The notes under the pieces were generated by a model, which searched no databases, was not told the DNA's origin, and worked only from the letters and a program-made list of their open reading frames with translations. A DNA stretch of 64,000 nt, from the NCBI GenBank assembly GCA_000526575.1, contig JAGI01000003.1, forward strand, positions 496,001 through 560,000, given 5' to 3'. This DNA comes from Clostridium sp. 12(A). GTDB lineage: Bacteria; Bacillota; Clostridia; Lachnospirales; Lachnospiraceae. Position 1 is the stretch's first letter; every line of letters starts with the position of its first letter. A program made the position numbers and the translations under genes. This document shows, piece after piece, positions 55,756 to 62,556 of this stretch.

Positions 55756-57024
55756 ATGACAGTTACATTTACAACCATAGGGGCTTTGATCGGGCTGGTC
55801 ACAGCAATCGCACTCATAAATTTAAAGATACAGCCAGCTTATAGTTTGATACTGGGAGCTTTGATTGGAGGTGTCATTGGAGGCGGCGGCATGGATACGA
55901 CCATTGCTGCAATGATTACGGGATGCCAGGGAATGGTATCTGCTGTTTTAAGAATATTGACATCAGGAATTTTAGCTGGAGCTCTAATTATGACCGGCTC
56001 CGCAGAAAAAATAGCCGATGAGATCGTCAACAGACTTGGGTCGAAACGAGCCTTTCTTGCCATTGGCCTTGCGGCAATGATTATATGTGGAGTAGGCGTT
56101 TTTATCACCGTTACTGTAATTACCGTAGCACCTATCGCTCTTGCCATCGGTAAAAAAGCGGGATTTCCTAAGGAGGCCATTGTTTTGGCTATTATTGGAG
56201 GAGGTAAAGCGGGTAATATTATTTCTCCCAATTCCAATACCATTGCTGTGGCAGAGGCATTTCAGGTGAATTTAACATCTCTGATGATGAAAAATATGAT
56301 TCCTGCTATTGTTGCTGTGCTTGTTACGGCACTGCTGGCAGCTCTCCTTTCAAAGAAACCGGGCATCCCAATTACAGATGCCGATTTAGAGCATGGCACC
56401 AACCATAGTGCAACACTTCCTCCCATCTGGGCAGCTTTAAGTGGTCCGGCTGTGGTTATTTTCTTACTGGCTATGAGACCATTGTTTCATATTACCGTTG
56501 ATCCTTTGATTGCACTGCCCATTGGCGGAGTTGTGTGTACCATCGCATGCGGTCACACAAAGCAATTTTTAAAATATGCGGAATTTGGATTGAACAAGGT
56601 GATGGGAGTCTCCATTCTATTGTTGGGCACCGGGGCCATTGCAGGCATTATCAAGGCCTCTTCCCTGCCCTCTGATGTACTTGGCTGGCTCCAGATGATG
56701 AATCTGCCTACGTTCCTGCTCGCTCCGGTCTCTGGTATTTTAATGGCTGCTGCCACTGCTTCTACTACCGCAGGTTCTACCGTTGCATCACAGACTTTTG
56801 CTGGTGTGCTGACTGGTGTTGGTATTTCAGCCCTTTCTGCCGGAGCCATGGTGCACTGCGGTGCCATTGTCATTGATTCCCTGCCACATGGTTCCTTCTT
56901 TCATGCATCATGCGAACCAGTGGGCCTGACCATTAAGCAGAGAACGAAATTAATTGGGTATGAAGCAATCATTGGTTTTAGTGCAACCTTAACAGCAGTA
57001 TTGCTTTATCTTTCAGGGCATTAA
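55756..57024 (+). CDS. GntP-family permease, probably for glycerate
   Basis: The 422-residue membrane protein has 11-12 helices of the gluconate:H+ symporter (GntP) family, with GGGKAGNIISPNSNTIAVAEAF and ASTTAGSTVASQTFAGVL as family segments. The ATG directly follows the kinase stop (TAAATG). The link to glycerate kinase and a CdaR-type regulator indicates uptake of glycerate or a related sugar acid. Confidence 0.92.
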   Translation: MTVTFTTIGALIGLVTAIALINLKIQPAYSLILGALIGGVIGGGGMDTTIAAMITGCQGMVSAVLRILTSGILAGALIMTGSAEKIADEIVNRLGSKRAFLAIGLAAMIICGVGVFITVTVITVAPIALAIGKKAGFPKEAIVLAIIGGGKAGNIISPNSNTIAVAEAFQVNLTSLMMKNMIPAIVAVLVTALLAALLSKKPGIPITDADLEHGTNHSATLPPIWAALSGPAVVIFLLAMRPLFHITVDPLIALPIGGVVCTIACGHTKQFLKYAEFGLNKVMGVSILLLGTGAIAGIIKASSLPSDVLGWLQMMNLPTFLLAPVSGILMAAATASTTAGSTVASQTFAGVLTGVGISALSAGAMVHCGAIVIDSLPHGSFFHASCEPVGLTIKQRTKLIGYEAIIGFSATLTAVLLYLSGH

Positions 57025-57055
57025 CAGGAACGGAAATTAGTCTATATATAACACG

Positions 57056-57094
57056 TAAAAAGAGGACAGCCATGAACTGGCAGTCCTCCTTTTA
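57056..57094. terminator. Terminator between GntP gene and nif-linked operon
   Basis: GAGGACAGCCA and TGGCAGTCCTC form a stem with one internal A/A mismatch and a TGAAC loop. A-rich and T-rich flanks allow it to work on both strands for the two convergent units. Confidence 0.8.
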
Positions 57095-57120
57095 TTTGGT
57101 TTAAGATACCTCTTTTACCT

Positions 57121-58107
57121 TTATTCTGCCATGGATTTGTTGCACAAGGAACAGCTTGCACAGTCGGCTGGACTGCAGTGCATTCCCGGACGTAGAAAAG
57201 GTTCAATGGTGAATCCACAGGATTTTATGTAGTATCTATCCCCTTCAATCATCACTTCACCGGAATCCGGGAGAAACTTTACCGGTATGCCTGATACAGT
57301 CTGAATCTCATCGTACAGGGGATGGGCCTTTACTCGAGGAGAGTATTTTTTCAGCTCCCCTTCCTCAGTCTGGACATAGATGGAATGGTCACAGGTAATT
57401 AACCCCTTTATTTCTCCAGCCTCCGTAAAGGAAAGAGAATTGCTGTCTGCATTGATTCCATTCTGATCCGGGTCATAGGCTGTGATTCTGCCAATAGGGG
57501 TAGATACAAGAACCGGGTCTCCAGGTTCTATGGACTCCAGATTACCTGACTCGTATAAGGACAATCCCACCTTAGTCTCCACCATTCCCATAGGTGTCTT
57601 TATGACGGCTTTTTCATTTGGAAACAGGGTGATACTTTTGATGTTTCCGTTTTCATAAAAGCAAATGCCATTGATCATTGCTTTAAACTCTGAAAATCCC
57701 AGGTCAAAGGTCAGTGAGATGTTCCGCTCCCGCTCATCCTCTTCCGTCCAGAAGCCGCTTAGCTGTCCATCGAGAATAAATACTCTGTGAAGCTCTCCTG
57801 AAGGATAAAACTTGACCAGCTCTGCTGGAAGCTCTCCAATGGGGGTATATACCTCCTGCTGTTCTTCCAGAGCTACGCTGATGATCATTCCCTGTTTATT
57901 AAATTCCACAGACGGCTTCTTTTTTCTTCTGGCGGTTTCTGTGTAAGCAGGCACCAGCTCTCCTGCCTGGGTGACTATCATGTTTTTTTCGGAGAGATTC
58001 ACTCCGGAAAGCTCTCCCTTTGGGTGACAGTAAAAGGATTCCACTCCTCCCAGAATGCCGTAAGGAGTCTGAATGGTTTCTCTGTCCAGTACCATATAAT
58101 TTTGCAT
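57121..58107 (-). CDS. Nif-operon repeat protein with Cys-rich tail, function unknown
   Basis: The 328-residue protein has about six degenerate repeats of 30-35 residues with the pattern TPxGxL...FYxxGxLxxV (for example YTPIGELPAELVKFYPSGEL, KTPMGMVETKVGLSLYESGN). They recall MORN or YwqK-type beta repeats. The tail HCSPADCASCSLCN has Cys spacing C-x4-C-x2-C-x2-C, suitable for a metal or Fe-S cluster. No signal peptide is seen. It is the last gene of the nif operon, 15 bases after the AnfO-like gene and with AGGAGG upstream, so it is likely produced with nitrogenase maturation genes. I do not recognise a known function. Confidence 0.75.
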   Translation of the reverse strand: MQNYMVLDRETIQTPYGILGGVESFYCHPKGELSGVNLSEKNMIVTQAGELVPAYTETARRKKKPSVEFNKQGMIISVALEEQQEVYTPIGELPAELVKFYPSGELHRVFILDGQLSGFWTEEDERERNISLTFDLGFSEFKAMINGICFYENGNIKSITLFPNEKAVIKTPMGMVETKVGLSLYESGNLESIEPGDPVLVSTPIGRITAYDPDQNGINADSNSLSFTEAGEIKGLITCDHSIYVQTEEGELKKYSPRVKAHPLYDEIQTVSGIPVKFLPDSGEVMIEGDRYYIKSCGFTIEPFLRPGMHCSPADCASCSLCNKSMAE

Positions 58108-58122
58108 TGCTTACACCTCCTG

Positions 58123-58734
58123 TTAACATCGTGATTTGGTTATGGTTACATACAGCCCGCCCTCTTCTTTTCTTATCTTCTTTTCGTAGGCCGAATCCAT
58201 GGAAAGCCAGGGCGGAATATGAGCACAGACCAGATGAAGCTCTAAAAAAGGAGTATCGGAAAGAAAGGGAGCGAGTGCCTTTTTTGAGGAAATCTCCGGA
58301 CACTCTTTTTGCAGCTCCAATAGATTTAAGAAATAGATTCCAGGAGTCTGGGTTTGCGCGGGTCCTGCATTCTTTACCATCTCAGCCCGGATTCTCTTTT
58401 TTTCATCACTCACTTCCAGATCGGAAAGTACGCCATCAAAGGTATCTTCATCCGCTTCCTCCGTACAGAAAATCCCGTATCCTTTTCGATCAAATACAGA
58501 GTATGGAATTCCATTGATTTCCTTGCAGAGAATGGCTTTTACTCCTTCTGCAAAAGCGGCGGCATTTTGTACCTCTTCCCTTTGCTCCTTTACGGTTGTT
58601 CCTTTTATGGGCGCAAAGGAAGCCTCCCTGGCAGGTTTCCAGCCGTTTTCCTGCTTCTCATAAATTGTGACCATATTGCAATCGTAAAAAGGTGCCAGCT
58701 CTCCTTCTCTGGTATAAACTGCGATTTGATCCAT
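58123..58734 (-). CDS. AnfO-like nitrogenase accessory protein
   Basis: The 203-residue protein begins IAVYTREGELAPFYDCNMVTIYEK and continues with VKAILCKEINGIPYSVFDRKGYGIF, which resembles the AnfO family (PF09582). AnfO was first seen with Fe-only nitrogenase and is also found beside other nif genes; its biochemical role is not settled. Here it follows a PqqD-like gene by 18 bases in a NifN-B/NifV operon. Presence of this protein alone does not show that an Fe-only enzyme is encoded. GGAGGAACAGCAG precedes the ATG. Confidence 0.7.
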   Translation of the reverse strand: MDQIAVYTREGELAPFYDCNMVTIYEKQENGWKPAREASFAPIKGTTVKEQREEVQNAAAFAEGVKAILCKEINGIPYSVFDRKGYGIFCTEEADEDTFDGVLSDLEVSDEKKRIRAEMVKNAGPAQTQTPGIYFLNLLELQKECPEISSKKALAPFLSDTPFLELHLVCAHIPPWLSMDSAYEKKIRKEEGGLYVTITKSRC

Positions 58735-58752
58735 CTGCTGTTCCTCCTTTCT

Positions 58753-59043
58753 TTATTCCTCAATCTCAACTACATTTCCATGAATCAGCTTCGCCAGAAA
58801 TTCCTCCAGCTCCAGCGTAGCGTCTTCCTCATCTAGATTTTTTTCCTCTGCTAAAAGTGAGACCAGCTCCGTTACCTTTGTTCCCCGTTCCAGGCTGTTC
58901 CAGAGAAAGATACAAGTCTCATTGACAGAAGGAAGTCCGTCTAAAGAACCGTTTTGGCTGTCTCTTTCATCGAATATACAAAATTCTCCTCCCAGTTCCT
59001 TTAATACGAAACCAGGCTTTAACCTTACATGTTTAATTACCAT
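58753..59043 (-). CDS. PqqD-family protein
   Basis: The 96-residue protein fits PqqD: an N-terminal beta part (GFVLKELGGEFCIFD), a central SVNETCIFLWNSLERGTKVTELVSLLAEE helix-turn-helix and an acidic C terminus. PqqD domains bind peptide substrates for radical SAM enzymes (RiPP recognition elements). The only radical SAM gene here is nifB in the same operon. The start ATG follows the chaperonin-like gene stop by one base. What peptide it binds, if any, is unknown. Confidence 0.8.
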   Translation of the reverse strand: MVIKHVRLKPGFVLKELGGEFCIFDERDSQNGSLDGLPSVNETCIFLWNSLERGTKVTELVSLLAEEKNLDEEDATLELEEFLAKLIHGNVVEIEE

Positions 59044-59044
59044 T

Positions 59045-60439
59045 TCAGCCCCTCAGCCTTTCTACATCGATCCCGCTTTTTATCAATTCCAAATCCTCCC
59101 TGTCATAGCCTGCACTTACCATGACTGCTCCTGTTGTGAGCCACAGGTACATTAGGCTTGAGGATTTTCGTATTATTAAGGCCAGGAGCCACGCACTGAT
59201 CACCGGCTCCTTTACACTTTGATTCATCATCTGGGCCAGAATCGCTTCTGTCTCAGTCACCCATTTCTGTTTTAAGATATCTTCTTTCCTGCAAATGCCG
59301 TACTGCTCTATGGTCTGGGCATAGGCCACGGCGTATTCAAGTCTTGTTTTTTCTTCCCTGCTTTCCAAAAGAGTATTCCCCCCAGCCAATATGACTGGTG
59401 CACACATGGACAGGCCTGCAATCCGTTCTCTTAGTTTCTGTTTATCATAGTAATTGGTTTCCGGAGCGTTTATTTTATTCTGTATGGATATGACCCGTCT
59501 GCGAATCTCTTTGGAATCCGCATCACCAGCCAGTATGGTATAGTCGCCTGTCATCGTAAGGGTTTTGGCTCTTCCTAACATCTCCATGGTAATGTCCTTA
59601 ATTTCACAGGGATATATTCCATCAAACACTCTGGTTCCTGTTAAAGCTGCCGCATCTTCCATAATATCTGTTTTTCTCCGCCCCAGCCCTGGCCCTTTCA
59701 TGGCCCATATGTGGAGACGGTCTTGTTTTACATTAGCAGTGAGAAGAGACAGGGCCTCCCCTTCAATCTGATCTGCGATTAAAAAGAGTTTTCTATCCCC
59801 CAGCGTTTCTAAAAGGGGATAAAGCTCCAAAAAAGATGAAAGTGTCCTGTTTATGATGAGTACAAGAACCTCTGTCATGGTTGATGGTTCTCCCACGGAA
59901 AGAGGGCCGTCAAGACGCATCCCCCTTGTTATCTCCAGCCTTGTTTCTGCGTACATGGATTCTTTTACAACCAGCTCACCTTCTTTACTGCCTTCCAGTA
60001 CCATCTGGGCGGTTTTATCATCCCTTGTGATCTGACGGATTAAATTCACTTTGGAATTCGTAGAGGAAAAAGCATGGGATAGGATAGCTTCTTCCAGCCT
60101 TTCTGATGAATTCCTTAAGTCTCTTGCCAGTACAATCGGGTTTTCCCCGGAGGCTGATTTTCTTTGGTAAAGGGTAAGCAGGGAAAGAATCATGGAAGCA
60201 GTTTCCTTTGTGCCGCATCCTGTAAGGGAATTGATTTCACCAATGGCGGCGGCAGCCAGACGGATTCCCTGATTAAAATAGAGGTCTTCTCCCTCCAGCT
60301 CCTTTGCCACCTGGCTGGCAGAAAAGGTATAGCTTCCTTTTACTAAAATGCCCCCGTCCAGGGAAAGGACATTGCAAAGGCACCGAATTCCATCCGCCAT
60401 TTTTTCTCTTCCGTCCTGATACTTAGTCTGACGTATCAT
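59045..60439 (-). CDS. Divergent GroEL-like chaperonin paralog in nif operon
   Basis: The 464-residue protein aligns by eye along GroEL (usually 540-548). The apical segment DRKLFLIADQIEGEAL (215-230), AMKGPGLGRRKTDIMEDAAALTG (246-268) and YDKQKLRERIAGLS (331-344) match GroEL closely. The ATP site is changed: the GDGTTT loop is GCGTKE (74-79), so the catalytic Asp 87 becomes Cys 75, and Asp 398 becomes Tyr 369. The LGPKGRN loop and the GGM tail are missing. Hence it probably cannot hydrolyse ATP and may be a scaffold or partner. AGGAGG lies 8 bases before the ATG, which overlaps nifV-alpha by 17 bases. Confidence 0.82.
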   Translation of the reverse strand: MIRQTKYQDGREKMADGIRCLCNVLSLDGGILVKGSYTFSASQVAKELEGEDLYFNQGIRLAAAAIGEINSLTGCGTKETASMILSLLTLYQRKSASGENPIVLARDLRNSSERLEEAILSHAFSSTNSKVNLIRQITRDDKTAQMVLEGSKEGELVVKESMYAETRLEITRGMRLDGPLSVGEPSTMTEVLVLIINRTLSSFLELYPLLETLGDRKLFLIADQIEGEALSLLTANVKQDRLHIWAMKGPGLGRRKTDIMEDAAALTGTRVFDGIYPCEIKDITMEMLGRAKTLTMTGDYTILAGDADSKEIRRRVISIQNKINAPETNYYDKQKLRERIAGLSMCAPVILAGGNTLLESREEKTRLEYAVAYAQTIEQYGICRKEDILKQKWVTETEAILAQMMNQSVKEPVISAWLLALIIRKSSSLMYLWLTTGAVMVSAGYDREDLELIKSGIDVERLRG

Positions 60440-61244
60440 CCTTTACACCTCCTGCCATGATATTTCTTAGTAAATCCTCGGCTTTTCTGATGTCCTGGCT
60501 GGTGACTCCTAAATCAAATTTCCGGTTGGCACCATGGACAAACTCGTAAAGATTACAGTTTCCAGCACGCTCTCCTATTCCCAGTAAGGTTCCATCCACC
60601 ATATCGGCCCCAGCCAGTGCCATGACCATGGAGTTGGCAACTGCCATACCAAAATCATTATGCTCATGGACCTCCACCTGGATGCCGGTCTGTTTGATTT
60701 CCTGAATCAGGGCTCTTGCCCTTCTTGGAAATAAGACTCCTACGGTATCGGCAAGGCGTATGACCTCTACCCCCTGCTGTTTCATCAATCGGATTAAGGA
60801 AATTAAGAACGCGACATCAGCCCGGGAGGCATCTTCTAAGCCAACGGTTAAGGGAATATTATAATCCTTTGCCACCTGAATGCATTCCATTAGTGTGTTT
60901 TCAATCCATTTTTTGTTCTTTCCTATTTTATTATATATTTGTGAGTAGGAGACAGGAGTTCCCACATGGATGAGGTCCGGTTTTTGTCTGGCGGACTCTT
61001 CGATATCTCCTGCATTCAGACGGGACCAGACGGAAACAATTGCCTGTTTTTTCTGCTTCATAATCTCACTTAAGTAATTAACGCCTTCTGTTCCGGTGTC
61101 ATAGATGCCCGCTTCTATTTCATGGATTCCGATGCGGTCTAAATAAAGAGCCAGTCGGATCTTATCCGATGGAGAAAAAACGATGCCAGGGCACTGCTCC
61201 CCGTCACGAAGGGTAGTATCAACTATTTTGATTCGTCTCTTCAT
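60423..61244 (-). CDS. nifV-alpha: Homocitrate synthase, NifV-alpha subunit
   Basis: The 273-residue protein is the catalytic TIM-barrel half of homocitrate synthase. The start motif DTTLRDGEQCPGI holds metal and substrate residues, and EVHEHNDFGMAVANS holds the HxH metal ligands. It joins acetyl-CoA and 2-oxoglutarate to homocitrate, the organic ligand of FeMo-co. The regulatory half is missing here and supplied by the adjacent gene, as in C. pasteurianum. The ATG at 61244 lies within the end of nifV-omega; a GTG three codons earlier is the alternative. Confidence 0.92.
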   Translation of the reverse strand: MKRRIKIVDTTLRDGEQCPGIVFSPSDKIRLALYLDRIGIHEIEAGIYDTGTEGVNYLSEIMKQKKQAIVSVWSRLNAGDIEESARQKPDLIHVGTPVSYSQIYNKIGKNKKWIENTLMECIQVAKDYNIPLTVGLEDASRADVAFLISLIRLMKQQGVEVIRLADTVGVLFPRRARALIQEIKQTGIQVEVHEHNDFGMAVANSMVMALAGADMVDGTLLGIGERAGNCNLYEFVHGANRKFDLGVTSQDIRKAEDLLRNIMAGGVKDDTSD

Positions 61245-62202
61245 ATTTTTCACACTCGCTCAATATTATTAAAAACTCTTCATCGGTTACTTCTCCGCCT
61301 TTTTTCATGCTCTTTCGTTTTACCATATCTAAAAGCTGACCAACATCATATTTTCCCTCGCAGTCAAACTCTTTCAGCTTATATCGAATGGAGGTGCCGC
61401 CGGAGTGCTTTCCTAATACCACCTTTCTGGAGGCACCCACCAGCTCAGGCGCAAAGGACTCGTAATTGGATGGCTTTTTTAATACTCCATCCACGTGAAT
61501 GCCGGATTCAATGTGAAATATCTTCCGGCCGATGACTGGCGTATGATCAGGAATTTCTGTCTTCGTCATTTCTTCAAATAAATCTCTAAGGAGGGTGAGC
61601 TTTTCAAAGCTGTGATTTGGCTTATACCGCTCCACCACCCTCATGGCCAGGAGCACCTGTTCTGTTGCTGCCTTATTGCCAATGCCTGTAAAGGTGGTCA
61701 TAACCGTACCATTGTGATGGTACTGGAGATAATCAGCCGCAATGGCTGATGCACAGTAGTAGGAGTCCTCCGGGTAAAGTATAGGGGATACTGCCATTAA
61801 AAGCTTCATCCCCCGCTCATAGATGTCCCGGCTTTCATAGATCAGCAGATCGTCGAGGCCGGTCAGCCTCAGCTTTTTATCCGCTTCCATATCTTCTAAC
61901 CCCTTTAGCTCCCATAAGTCATTGACCTGAATGTTTCTGATGCTCCTTCCCGTACCGTCGCAGAAGGAAGATAAGAAAAAATGAACTCCAGGATACTTCA
62001 TATTTTCCGCCAGGCTGGGAAGCTCCATATAATAAACTATTCCCTCCGGCAATTCTCCCTTTAACAGGCGGTAGACTTTTGGGGATAAAACTACCCCTGA
62101 AACAGAAAGATTTCCCAGCCCTTCGATAAAACCAGAAGCCAGTTCCTTTGTCAGTGCAAAATCATCAAGCATTGTCAGTGTAGCATCAATTATCTTCATC
62201 AT
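61219..62202 (-). CDS. nifV-omega: Homocitrate synthase, NifV-omega subunit
   Basis: The 327-residue protein ends with the C-terminal half of NifV: FHIESGIHVDGVLKKPSNYE, PELVGASRKVVLGKHSGGTSI and a final helical region. The first 130 residues resemble a decayed barrel start (IIDATLTMLDDFALTKELA) without catalytic motifs. NifV is thus split in two genes in the order omega then alpha, as described for C. pasteurianum. Together they likely form an active complex. GGAGGGG precedes the tandem ATG codons. Confidence 0.9.
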   Translation of the reverse strand: MMKIIDATLTMLDDFALTKELASGFIEGLGNLSVSGVVLSPKVYRLLKGELPEGIVYYMELPSLAENMKYPGVHFFLSSFCDGTGRSIRNIQVNDLWELKGLEDMEADKKLRLTGLDDLLIYESRDIYERGMKLLMAVSPILYPEDSYYCASAIAADYLQYHHNGTVMTTFTGIGNKAATEQVLLAMRVVERYKPNHSFEKLTLLRDLFEEMTKTEIPDHTPVIGRKIFHIESGIHVDGVLKKPSNYESFAPELVGASRKVVLGKHSGGTSIRYKLKEFDCEGKYDVGQLLDMVKRKSMKKGGEVTDEEFLIILSECEKYEETNQNS

Positions 62203-62233
62203 CCCACAGCCCCTCCTTTTGCGTGTGAATTTC

Positions 62234-62542
62234 TTAGATCATTAAATCATCGACTGGCACTCCCCCCTCAAAATGTTCCTCTACAATCCGCTCTACATCA
62301 TCCTCTGACACATTGCCGTACCAGACTCCTTCTGGATAGACCACTACCACCGGTCCTTTGTCACAGATGCCGAAACATCCGGTATTATTAATGACCACGT
62401 CCCCGGTTAAATCCCTGTCTTCAATTTCCTGCATAAAGCTCTGAATGATATCCACGCTGCCTTTTTGAAAACAATAGCCTTTTTGAGTTCCATTGATTCT
62501 GCAGCTGGTGCAGATGAATACATGATATTTTGGCTGTACCAT
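62234..62542 (-). CDS. Thioredoxin-like 2Fe-2S ferredoxin, nitrogenase-linked
   Basis: The 102-residue protein is very close to the C. pasteurianum 2Fe-2S ferredoxin, starting MVQPKYHVFICTSCRINGTQ and containing NNTGCFGICDKGPVVVVYPEGVWYG. Cluster cysteines are in CTSC, GYC and GCFGIC. In C. pasteurianum this ferredoxin interacts with the MoFe protein. It sits between nifN-B and nifV-omega, with GAGGAGGAG before the ATG. Confidence 0.93.
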   Translation of the reverse strand: MVQPKYHVFICTSCRINGTQKGYCFQKGSVDIIQSFMQEIEDRDLTGDVVINNTGCFGICDKGPVVVVYPEGVWYGNVSEDDVERIVEEHFEGGVPVDDLMI

Positions 62543-62556
62543 TTGACTCCTCCTCT

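Noticed and set aside
55839-56243. Long open frame on the minus strand inside the GntP permease gene
   Set aside because: It is an antisense shadow of a well-supported membrane protein, with low-complexity content and no ribosome site.
61219-62202. NifV-omega as a decayed pseudogene
   Set aside because: The frame is intact, well translated and matches the known split NifV arrangement of C. pasteurianum.
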